From NCBI GenBank assembly GCA_000310025.1, contig FN649741.1, positions 4,615,291 through 4,669,588 on the forward strand: 54,298 nucleotides of DNA, given 5' to 3'. Source of the DNA: Ectocarpus siliculosus (taxonomy: Eukaryota > Sar > Phaeophyceae > Ectocarpales > Ectocarpaceae). The translations under genes were made by a program, and so were the position numbers. The notes under the pieces are model-generated. The model had not been told where the DNA came from. It saw only the letters and a list, made by a program, of their open reading frames with translations, and did no database searches. Shown one piece after another: positions 42,355-52,882 of this stretch (its first letter is position 1; the number at the start of each line of letters is the position of its first letter).

Positions 42355-44206
42355 GGTGGTGGTACGGAGAAGAGAGAGCAGATGCCTATGTGCTGCGCTT
42401 GGCCGCGTGTTCGTATGGAAACTGCTGCAAGGAGCATCAAGTTGCAATGCGAAATGACTTGAGATTGAGTGCCGCGCGCGTTGTGCGGATTAGGTGGTGG
42501 TAAAAGTATCAGAACTATGAAAAATAAAGACAAGCACAGGAACACTACCCGTACGAGATATGCATAAACCACACAGCAGTCGAAATCTAAATCTACTGCT
42601 GGTTGCCTACGGCCTACGGCTCTTTTTGTAGGCGTATGAAGTAGAACTCGTTGCCGTTGCTGCTCTCTCATCTCATGATCTGGTCCGATACCGGTTTGTC
42701 AGAACTTGATATTCCTGTCCACACTCACAAGTAAAGTAGGAGGGAATTCCTCGAGCCGAAGGGTGGGGTCAACGGGGTCGGCAGCCGGCAGCAGCAGCAG
42801 CAGCAGCAGTGGCAACAAGCGGCAGGGCGGCTCGCACACAGGCCGAGAGTGGGAGAATAGAGGGCGCTGGAGGAATTGACCGCCCGAACCCATGCTCGGC
42901 CAATCAGAGGGCGAAAGGCTGGGAAAAAAATACTGAGAAACAGAGGAGCAGAGGGCAGAGTTCCTCTGTCATGAAAACACGCTTTTCCACTGCAACTCCC
43001 GATTGATTCCGCCGCGTTCGTTCCCGTAGGGCTCTCTCTTTCTCGGGCGGTCGTGTTGTCCCGTTATCACTACACAGCATTCCCCACCACGGAAGGCGAA
43101 CAGGAGAGGATGGATAATGAGTGAGTACCTCTCGGGCATGAGCCGCTTCGTGCGTTCGGCGAGGTTCCGGGGGATATAAAATTTGTTTGTTGTCTACCCC
43201 TCTACTGAATACGGCGGCGAATGCAACCGGAAAACAACCTGCCCCACGTGTTGCGGTAGTCTGTCTCATGAGTGCAAGGCGGGCCTTGTCTCTCCCCTCT
43301 CTTCTGTGTTTGTTCTGATCTCCATGTAATGCAGCTGTTGCTTCCAGTGACGTAGTGCCCCGCCCTAGTTGTGTTGGTGATTGTTGTATATCTCCCCCGC
43401 CGCAACTATTAGGACTCCTCCAGAAAAATCCTAGGTCTTTCCGCTTTCCGCCTTCCGCCCCTCTTCATTTTATTCTCGAGCCGGCGAGAGAGCGGGTACA
43501 GCAGTATTAAGTGTGCCTGTGACTGAATCGTAGCGAGCACGACCGGGCCACTCTCATGCCCCTCTTACCCTCTGCCTGTACGGGTTTCGCTGGTACTGGT
43601 GCGATTCACTCCCGGTGGCCGGGAGAGAGAAAGCTCTGGGTGACGACTCGATCGATGCCTGTCTTGACTTTTGACGGGCCCCGCATCTGAATCTTCCCTT
43701 GTCCTCTCTGAGAAACCTGCGTCTCGGTGCAAGATGGCGTCTTGATCCGTATGCAAACATGCATGCGTAGCATACAACGTTTGTGAAGCACGTATTGTAG
43801 ATATGTTGTATCAGTTGTTGCGTGAGAAAATACGTCTGATGCGACGCCGCTCCGTTTTCACTTCACGAGCACGAGGAAGGCGAATACGCAGCAAGCACAC
43901 TAAAGAATTTCCGCATGTAATGTATGTTGAATGCGGCGGACAGCAGTCAACACGCCTGTTCACTAGACACTGCCATATCGTATGTGACGGAGTGTTGGAA
44001 TGGTAAGTGCGATTTTTGCCCGAAACAAGCGTGTACCATTTTCTCTTGGATTTTGCTGCGGCTTTTCTCGCGCCCATCAGGACCGCACCGAAACATCGAC
44101 ACGTTTGTCCGATTCAAACGTTTTCAAGCAACCAACACTCTTTTTTTTGCCTGCCGAACTTTTAACCGCTGTTGTTGTCGCATCAATGTCACGTTACCGG
44201 GGGCAG
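42355..44206. other. Divergent intergenic region
   Basis: About 1.85 kb lies between the dehydrogenase (leftward) and the ubiquitin-ligase gene (rightward), so it should hold both promoters. A CAG-repeat run is at about 42790-42812, and a partial dispersed repeat is at 42541-42590. No TATA box is clear. A first exon of the ligase gene with its ATG may lie here, but I could not pick it out. Confidence 0.4.
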
Positions 44207-45570
44207 GTTCGGCGACGACGATGGGCTGCGGCAGGCACGCAGCCGTCGGCGGTTTCAGACAGGCCTCGTGATTTTTCTGCTGTTCTTCTTCATGGACGCC
44301 AGGACGCCGCAGGAGACGCAAAACCGAGGCAAACGCGCAGCACAGGTGTGTTTTGTCGTGCAGTTGACATCGACCGCGCTACCTCCGGCTGAGGTGTGTG
44401 TGCGTGTGTTTTTTAGCATCGACCGCGCTAACCGACTGACCAATGAAAAGACGTCAGTCTCAGTGCGGCGCTCAAAACACTTCTAAATGCCATTAGCTGG
44501 GACCCCGTGAGGGGGCGGCATGGGGGAGGCTAAGCTATTCTCCGGATCAAAGACAGAAACGGTAGCAACAGAAGAAAACTTCACGTGTCGATGAAGGCTG
44601 CTACCTTGCACTCTAGTTCGTTTTGGAGTGCTGTGCTTTCATCGTCATCCTCCTTCCTTCCAACTCCATCGTTCTCACTATCGTTTTCACGGCAACTTTT
44701 CGACATTTCTTCTCTGGCCCTGAGTCGGTTGTGATGGAGAAGGTCATCTGGTTCGAAGCTCTTGCTCTCTTCCACGATATTATTCCCTCCTCGACTGCTG
44801 TTTTGGTCTCTGTCTTGTCCTCCTCCCGTTCCCTCTCCTCCTCCTTCATCGCTGCCAAACGAATTCCCCTCATTGCCATCCTGGTCGTTTCTATCTGCAC
44901 TACCGAGTGTCTACCGAGTGTTTTGTGTGTGTGTTTTTCGTTAGTTAACATCGACCGCGCTAACCGGCTGACCAATGAAAAGAAGACGTCCGTCTTGCAG
45001 CGGGATAAAAAGCGCGAACACGGTTTCGATTCAAAGGGTAAGGGTTCTACCGACGGGGAGGCGGGCGCAGAATTTTGATGGCAAAGTGCTGCCTCTGCTG
45101 AAGTACGTACCCGTGTGTGTGCACATCATGCACCAATTTGTCCGCCAGACACGCAACAGATGTAGTGTGGGGTTCCTCCATCTAGACACCAACGCTCCCT
45201 TGTTTTGTTTAGGCTCGATAGGGACGTGTATCTAACTCCCTACCTGCTCTTTCTCCCGCTTGCGGTCGTGTTGCTTTTTTTCTCGCGCTTGCCGGTTGCG
45301 AAACAACAAACAGGCGAGGACAAGTGCCAAGAACCAGGAGGTCACGCGAACGACCGTGCATAGATTAGCGGAAGGCCTCCTCGATCACATCGTTCCGCAG
45401 GGCCCCACCTACGCCCTCAGAAGCTCCTCCGAGATCAAAGGTTTGCGGCTGGCTGACCTATCGCCCGACGAACATGACAATGCTGTTCGTGTCTTCTGTT
45501 TGTTTCTCGTTGCTGGTTGGCTTTCTCTCCGTTGTAAGCTTGTCGATGTGGTTTTTCTGTGACTCCTCTT

Positions 45571-45618
<48 letters not shown>

Positions 45619-48517
45619 CGTTGTTGTTGTCTTCACATTTAAAGCTGTTCCGTGGTCTCCTCTCAGTACCTTCCAGTATCCGTACTGGTCCAGCTGAAGC
45701 AGACGCCTTCCATGGTCGCAAGCCAACTACCCAAAGAGGGTTACACCTTTCTGGAACGAAAATGGCATGCTTTTTCTTGTTTAACTCCGTCCGCAGGGGA
45801 ATGGCGGCTATCGGATGCCGAGAGCTTTCGGACAGTGGTTCCTGCCATGAAGGCTGCCGACCCGTCAGAGGTGAAAGAGAAAGCACAAAGCAGTCAGCAG
45901 TTTTGCAGCAACAACGGCGGATGGTGGATGCATGTCGTCTTCGATAGTGTTTTGTCTTGGCCATGAAAAGCTCTTTTTTTATATTTGCGCAATTCTGCGA
46001 TAATTATAATTGTAGCGTTGTCCGTAGCGTCTCATCCTGTAGCAGCAGCATCACGACATGGGATGGGTAAACCCGCGGCCCTTTCTCCCCTCCTCATAAT
46101 AGTTTGGCCCCGCTATGGTCGAAGTTTGAATAGAATAACACAAGCAACAAGTTCGGCACGAAGGGTGTTGGGAATGTGATCTAACGCTGGCGATGCCTCC
46201 CATGCAGTCGGAGAAGGAATAGGAGCTCTCCACCCCACGAAAGAATCCGCGGCCAGTAGCCACGTCATTAAGACAAACAAACAACTACACTAAACCCCCT
46301 CCTCCTTTCTCCCAACTTTTCCCAAGATATGTCTTGTAGCTGAGAGGCACCTAGACCACGGAATTGACGTACGAACTACCGCCGCCTCACCTTTTGTTTC
46401 TCTTCTTCTGTTTGGCACCCAGGGAAGCGGGTCGAAGCATCGCCTGGACTTGAGGGACGAGACAATAGCCCCTTCCGACACCGAGACCGCGCACTCCTCT
46501 CACTCACGCATGGTGCGAACACCGGGGCGGTGGCCCAGTCAAGTCAGTTGCACGCTTCCCTTGCGATTTTTGCATCAACGTTTCCCGCATGAACGCTAAC
46601 ATGTTTTGTGTGTGTGTGCGTGTGTTATTTTTTGTCAGCATCAACCGCGGTGTACGACTGACCAACGAGAAGACGTCCGTCTCACAGCGTGACAGCCAGT
46701 CACCTCTGTGTGTGTGTGTTTGAGGGCTTGCTGCCTCGTCGCAGCCGTCGCTCCCCTCTTTTTCTTGACGATATACGTACTTACGTACCTTCTCTTTGCC
46801 TCTCTCTGTTTTCGCTGTCGTTGGTGCACGCTGCTGATGTTGTTCTTGTTGGTTTTGGTGGTGACGGTTTTGTTGTCTTGCCTGCTGATGGTGGTGGTGG
46901 TGCTGCTGCTACTGGTGGTGGTGGTGGTGGTGCTGCTGCTGCTGCTGCTGCTGCTGCAGATGGCTTCCCTAGTCCAGGCGAAGGGGAACCCGGAGGTCAG
47001 CATCGTCCACGGAACGCTGAACGTCGGGGATGCGGCCACCAAAAGCAGCGGCGTTGACACCCTCTTCGAAGGTGAACGTACATGAAGCGCACTGTTGTAG
47101 GCGTGTGATGGTCGTTTTTATTTCTGCCAACGGACATATTGTGCTACGTATTTAGATGAGAGCGGGATGTCCATATCCTTGCTTTTTTTTTTACGTTTTG
47201 TTTCGCACCGCCATGCGGAGTAGGTGGAACAGTCGGAGGCAGAACAGAGCGGAGGGGGGAGAGAGAGAGCATCCTGTCGGAGAGTGTTGCAGGAATCAAA
47301 GTTGTCCTGTAGCGTGCACCATGGCCGCTTCGTGCGAGTATGGATGGGGTAGGTCGTGTAGGGATCTCAACCCCGCCAGTACACGAGAGGAGTTGAACTG
47401 CTAGCGGACGGTTTTGGTGTGCCTCGCTTGAGCAAGGTACTCCAGGTACAACACCTCCTGCGTTACGACTTATCCAGGAACAAAAGAAGCTGCTGCTGGT
47501 TCTTTTGCTTCTGGAGACTACGGGCTCGCTGAAATATCGAAACAGTGATGGATATTTTTTTCAGCCTTGATCACAACATGATGTATCTATGACGCACGAA
47601 AAACACGACAAAAAAAAACAGGACTTTTCTTCCACAAGTACGGCCACATGTCCGCCGTCGTCGGAGCGTCGGGAGACGAGCTCAAGGTGGTCTGGACCCC
47701 CCCCCCCGCCAGCAGCATCGCCGCAGCTTCCCCGGGAGTGGTGGCGGAGGAGGCCGCACCTCCTTCAGCAGCGGCGGCGGCAGCGCCGTCACCGCCCAAG
47801 GTCGAACCGCTCGAGGACAACTCCGTTGGCAGCGGCGGCGGCGGCGACCGATTAACCTCCGGGATCAATGAGGCCGACAAGGGCGGCGAGAGCAGCAAGA
47901 GCACCGCCACCGCTGCTGTTGTGTCTGCTGCGTCAAGCAGCCGCAGCAGCGGCAGCAGCGGCAGCAGCGGTGACGCCGACGGCGGGAGCACCAACCCCGT
48001 GGTGGTTCCGACCGCCACCGGCCCTCCTCCGGCTGAGGAGGAGGCGGGAACGGAAGACGGCGGGGAGGGCGGTGGAGACGAAGCTGTGAAGGAGGAGGAG
48101 GAGGAGGAAGAGGAGGAAGAGCGGGGGGGGGGCGACACAAGAGGGCGGCGGGCCCTCGGGGATGGCGATCGTGTTTCGGAGGAGGGGGGAGGTGAGCGCG
48201 TCGACGGAGGGTGGGAGAACGGCAGCAGCCTTGAGCGGCGGGGCGGGGGACTGGGCTCTACAGAGCAGGCAGCAACAGTCGCGAGGTCAATGGGTGGCTG
48301 GTTGTGGAGGGAGAAGGAGGGGGATGGGGAGGAGAGGGGGGTGGGTGAGGATGGAGCGGGTGTTGGCGAGGGGCGGCGACGGGCCCTGGACGGGTCTGAG
48401 AGACCGGGCGACTTGGTGAGGTGAGACCACTCGGTCAGTTGCTCGTGTTACGGTAGGACGGGATTGCGCAGTGGCAGCGTGCGGATGATTGATCCTGGAT
48501 TAGGTGAAAGAGAGGGG

Positions 48518-48574
<57 letters not shown>

Positions 48575-51505
48575 ACGTTTTGTAGATGGGATGCTGGTAG
48601 GCACACGTTCGATCGCCGCTCAAATGGCGGCCGCAGACGGTCTTAAAAGCAGTCAGGCTTTGCTCCCCCGTCATGGGTGATGGGTGGGGCTCGTGGCTGG
48701 GATGCCTGAGCCGGTGTGCACATGTCTGCCTACTGGTCCCTCCGAGTGGAATGGGACCCCCCCGGGATACAAAGACGAAAACAGCCTTGCGCGCATGGAG
48801 GTGGAGGAAGTCTGGCGCAGCTGTGGAGTTGTAGCACACACGCTGCCGTCGTCGCTGGCTGTTGGTCCAGCCCCGTCTTGCCGACGAAGCGACTTCGGCT
48901 AGCGGCGTTGTCCGGCTTTTCGAGGAGTAATTTTTAAACTTCTCCATGGCTGCAATATCCCCTCCACTTCTTCTGGCGTTTCGGTTCGCGGTGCAGAGTC
49001 CGGGTTCAATCGTTTTCGAGAGCACTCCGAAACAGAGCACATCCTGCCGGACATCCCTCAAGAGTTGATCGCCGTTCATGATCGGGGTTGTGCCCCCGAG
49101 GGTTGATTTGACTGTGACGACTTGTTGGTCGATTGCCGTGCGGGAAGAGCCACACTCTTGTCTGCTGGCCAATATCATCAGGGTACACCGAAAAGTGGTA
49201 TCCCTGTATACAAGACCGCATAGACAAGGCCGCTCGTATTATGGTTGAAGATCACTTTGAGTCGTGCCCGAGAGTCCTCCGGTGTGCGGCAAGACAAGCC
49301 AAATCCCTTGGGCCTACTACGCGGCCTTTGTGCGGGGACCAACTACTGCTGTGCTAGCCAAACGTGTGCCGTGCTACCGTCGGTGCTGTCGAGGTGGTCC
49401 CGCTGCCAGCACAAGAGATTGGGCATCAAAGCGGCCTCCCCCCCCCCAGCGGCATTGAGACCCTCACATATCCTCCCGCCCGTGTGTGTTGCAACCCGCG
49501 ATGTTATCGTCACCACCGCTGTCCTTCCGTCGAAATGAAGACACCAATTGACCCCGCAGCGGCAGGAAGGGGACGAGGAAGAGGCACCTCGCCACCAAAA
49601 GCAGACCGTCGCGGGATCTAGACCGTCGCTGCTGGCGCGACATCTCGACGATGGGGCGGGGGCGGCGGGGGCGGCGGCCGAAGCAGAGCTGGACGCTCCC
49701 GTGACGGAAGAAGAAGCCAGAGAAGGAGCGGATGAAGAAGAGGCGGGGGAGGCGGTGGCGGCGTTGACGCGGGAATTCCCGGCGATGGTGGTGCCGAAGG
49801 TGGCGGTGGCGACGGACGGTCAGGAGTCCGGCCCTCTGCCGTCGCAGTGGTACAACCTTCGCAAGGAGTACGGCCAGGGCTGCCTCTTCTTGTTGACCCT
49901 GCAGGTGCATTTTTGTTGGTTTTTCGTTTTTCGTGTGGGGCCGTGTGTGGTGTGTGGCCCACCGCCTGGTGTCGTTTTTTTGTCGCTCTTTTGTCTAGTG
50001 CGTTTTGTGGCGAGTGCTGCTGGCTGCTGCTCGAGGACCGTGTCTCGGCGAATGGCCGGATGCCTGGCTTGGAACCGTTTTGGGACTATCGTTCCGTGGG
50101 TCGTATGCCGTTGGTCGTTTTGTCGGGATATAGAGAAGGTGCTTCTTTTTGAGGCATTTTGTTTTTCCATCGCCCAAGCTGACGTACGCGTTTCTAGTTC
50201 GCGGGTTAGAAGAATACCGCATCTGTTTTTGTGTAGTTTGTTCATCTATTGACCTCGTGTGATCTCCTCCCCCCTCCCCTCCCCTCCCCCGGCCCCTTGG
50301 CCTTTTTCGACTAGTGACCACCCACAACAGCTGGCATTGCGTGTCATTTGTAATTCATCATATACCGTTTTCGCGTGGCGTCTCTCTCTCTCTCTCGCTC
50401 TCTCTCAGTCCACCTCTCAATCACGCTGTCTGTCTGTCTGTCTGTCTGTCTCTCCCCCCTGTCTCTCTATGTGTGTATGTGCGTTTTTTTTTTATCGTAG
50501 ACCGTGGAAGAAGACAAAGGTTGGGATGACGATGGCATAATCGGCGCGGTGGGGGAGGAGGGCGGCGACGAAGCGGCTAACGCACGCAAGCCGCTAGCGG
50601 ACCTCATGAGGGGGGAGATGGTGGGGGTAAACTGTGACTTCTCGGCCGTCATCGAAGTCCAGGTATTTTTTTTTTATTGTGTGTCCTTGTCGTTGTTGTC
50701 GTGGTTGTTTGTTGAGCTTCTTTGTTATTGTTCGTTTTCTGTTGTGGTTGTTGCTGTTGGCGCTGTTGCTGTCGTTGTCAGGAGTCGTCGCTGTTGCTGT
50801 TCATGATGCCCTGACGGTCAGCCCCCATTCTAACCTCCCAAGTACTTGTTCCCGCAAGATAATTCACGCTGTACGCACGCAAGGGGTTCGCACAGACCTC
50901 GCTCCCTCTCGGGTTTACGGCAAAAGCGCTGCCAGCTGCAAACGGGCTGGAAACAGAGAAATGCAGTTTTCCTTCTCGCGTATGTTGTTGGTGTGTGCGC
51001 GTGATTCGCTCGCACTACGGTTGCCTGTCTGGTTTGTTTGTATTATTTTTTGTTCCCGGGAAACACACTAAGACGTACCATATCCGCAGAGGCCACTCGA
51101 GATACTATAATCCCTCCTGGACCGATAGGCCAGCTCTCGGTTTGCCCCCTCTCCTCACCCAAACAATGGAAACTGTCAACAACCGCCCCCGCCCCCCCCC
51201 CACGTACCGGATTTCCATGCGTGGTCCATCGTCATGGGGTGGCTGCACAACGATCCCCACTCACTCCCTTTGTTGCCTGCTGTGTGTGCGTGTGTTTGTG
51301 CGTGTGTTTGTGCGTGTTCAACAACAGCTGTCGCCGAGCACACTCCGGACGGCCCAGTCGCAGGCCGTCAACTACTCGGTGGTGTTCACCATGGTCTGCC
51401 TCCTGCAGATGTGCCTCCTCTGCTGCCGGGTATGTATGTGTTGTGTTTTTTTCTGCGCCTTTGACGGAACGTTAGTGCGCGGTACTAGCGTACTGTATGC
51501 TAGTG

Positions 51506-51550
<45 letters not shown>

Positions 51551-52882
51551 CTCTCGCTCTCTCTCTGTGTAGATGCCCTGTCATTCCGTACAACCGTCCG
51601 TACGCAGCCGCGGCTTGTGGCGACACACGCCCTCTTGCCCATAGACTTCCTTCTCAGGGCAATCCTGCTACAGCCAGCAAGCAGTCGGTCGTGTGGACCT
51701 GCCGTGGGGACGACGCTGCGCTGCCGTTGCTTGCTCACCTGGGTCTTTGTCGTTGTTGAACACTGTCACGCCCCCACGTCGTCTCTTGCCGCGCTTTGGA
51801 TGGTCCATCAGGTTGGCCTGATGCTGGCGCAAAGGCGGTACGGGCGCAACTTCATGGTGCCCCAGCGATTCCAACCCCCTAAGTTCGACTACCACCGGCC
51901 CATTCCGCCCGAGCTGGTGGAGCAGGTGCGATGCGATGTCCTTTCGCTTCTGTTTCATATTTGTAGTTTTTCCGTTTAGAGCGTTTTTCCAAGATGCGGC
52001 CATTGTTTTGTTATGGTGTAGGGTATTTCGAAGTCTCCCAGCTCGCATCGCCCGCGTTGCACCTGTAGCTGGTGGTGGTGGTGGTGGTGGTGGGGGTGGA
52101 AGCAACGGCTTCGAAGAACGAGTTGGTCCGAGACACAAGAGATGAGTGTTTTGAAAGTCTCGGGGAGACGTGTGTTGAAAGCCTCGGGGAGACACGGAAG
52201 TATTGCATTTGCATGGAGGAGAAGGAGGAGGAGGAGGAGGAACGTGTGCGCGGTGAACGTACGTGTGTTCCGTCTTTGCTGGTACTTGTTTCGCGCCAGA
52301 CCAGGTACGGTATAGAGTAGAGGAAGCGTGTTCTGCCGGGGAAGGGGCTTCGACCTCCACCTACCTGTGTTGTTTCTCACGAGCACGATTACCACGGTGC
52401 GACTCTTGTGTGGTGTGGTTGGTGGGTGCCGAAACGACGAAACAATTTCGCGGTGCCCCCAGTCCGCCGTCACGCTCGGCGCATGGTTCAATGATGCCAA
52501 GGCGGTCGTTCGTACACGAACAATCCGAATGGAGGGCACGAACGCACAAGAGTGTTAGCCCAAAGACTAGCAGAGGGCCTTTTCGTTCGAGCGGCGAGGG
52601 CGCAAGACGCGCCGCTTAACAGACAACAACAACAGCAACAATAACAACAACAATAACAACAACAGGATTCGTCAACTACCGACAACCACCAGTCGACCCC
52701 AATTTTGCTCGTAACAACACTGCTGTACAACCGTCGCTGTCACGCCTTTCTGTTGTGGCTGCCGGTGCTGCTGCTGCTGTTGCTGGTGGTGGTGCTATAC
52801 ATCCGCATCAGGCGCAGACGGAAACTGCGGGGGGACAGCCTAGCGAGGAGAGCCGAGACCTCGAGGCCGGAAACTGCTTAGA
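44207..52882 (+). CDS. Tul1/FLYING SAUCER-like transmembrane E3 ubiquitin ligase (Dsc complex), partial
   Basis: Exons (phase-consistent unless noted): about 44207-44345 (start unclear), 45314-45440, 45797-45870, 46960-47071, 47622-48415, 49560-49904, 50501-50662, 51328-51429, about 51659-51706 and about 51775-51924 (joins uncertain), 52623-52882. The first carries a signal-anchor (LVIFLLFFFM) after a basic stretch. The luminal part includes SSEIKGEWRLSD, TLFEGLFFHKYGHMSAV, an acidic low-complexity insert and GEMVGVNCDFSAVIEVQ. Membrane block signatures are QAVNYSVVFTMVCLLQMCLL, then NPATASKQSVVW, then AALWMVHQVGLMLAQRRYG, followed by NFMVPQRFQPPKFDYHRPIP and RDLEAGNCLE. From memory, this series is diagnostic of yeast Tul1/fission yeast Dsc1 and plant FLY1/2, Golgi or endosomal RING ligases. 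Two parts are missing: most of the middle transmembrane helices (only about 70 bp separates their flanks) and the RING exon, probably beyond the scaffold end. Confidence 0.7.
44415..44445 (+). repeat. tRNA-like short dispersed repeat, copy 4
   Basis: AGCATCGACCGCGCTAACCG then ACTGACCAATG, preceded by (GT)n and a T-run and followed by AAAAGACGTC. It lies in the first visible intron of the ligase gene. Confidence 0.75.
44948..44977 (+). repeat. tRNA-like short dispersed repeat, copy 5
   Basis: ACATCGACCGCGCTAACCGG then CTGACCAATG, with the same GT/T-rich lead and AAAAGAAGACGTC tail as copy 4. It is in the same intron. Confidence 0.75.
45574..45630. repeat. (TTG)n microsatellite
   Basis: About 17 TTG units, with one TCG interruption, lie in a ligase-gene intron and run directly into the dispersed repeat at 45625-45747. 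Confidence 0.95.
45625..45747 (+). repeat. Dispersed repeat pair (CAGTACCTTC family), copy 2
   Basis: Matches 37088-37218 in the same orientation. Both copies begin after a TTG-rich run and TTCACA, which suggests the TTG tract belongs to the repeat. Confidence 0.8.
46637..46667 (+). repeat. tRNA-like short dispersed repeat, copy 6
   Basis: AGCATCAACCGCGGTGTACG then ACTGACCAACG, a more diverged copy with a (TG)n/T-run lead and AGAAGACGTCCGTCT tail. Confidence 0.65.
46903..46958. repeat. (GGT)n/(GCT)n tract forming a splice acceptor
   Basis: GGT and CTG triplets run without break into CTGCAG, the 3' splice site of the exon at 46960. The microsatellite therefore replaces the usual pyrimidine tract. 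Confidence 0.85.
48521..48572. repeat. (TC)n microsatellite, about 26 units
   Basis: A pure TC run in the intron after the acidic exon of the ligase gene. Confidence 0.95.
51511..51566. repeat. (CT)n microsatellite with GCT interruptions
   Basis: It lies between the two membrane-segment exons of the ligase gene, close to the point where the family's middle transmembrane helices appear to be missing. Confidence 0.9.

Noticed and set aside
47587-48140. Minus-strand serine/proline-rich ORF of 183 codons
   Set aside because: It is antisense to the acidic low-complexity exon of the ligase gene.
52140-52320. A plus-strand segment reading KYCICMEEKEEEEE that resembles the start of a RING finger
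   Set aside because: It lies in the intron before the exon containing RDLEAG, which in the family precedes the RING. No later Cys/His ligands follow, and the glutamate run is a GAG repeat.
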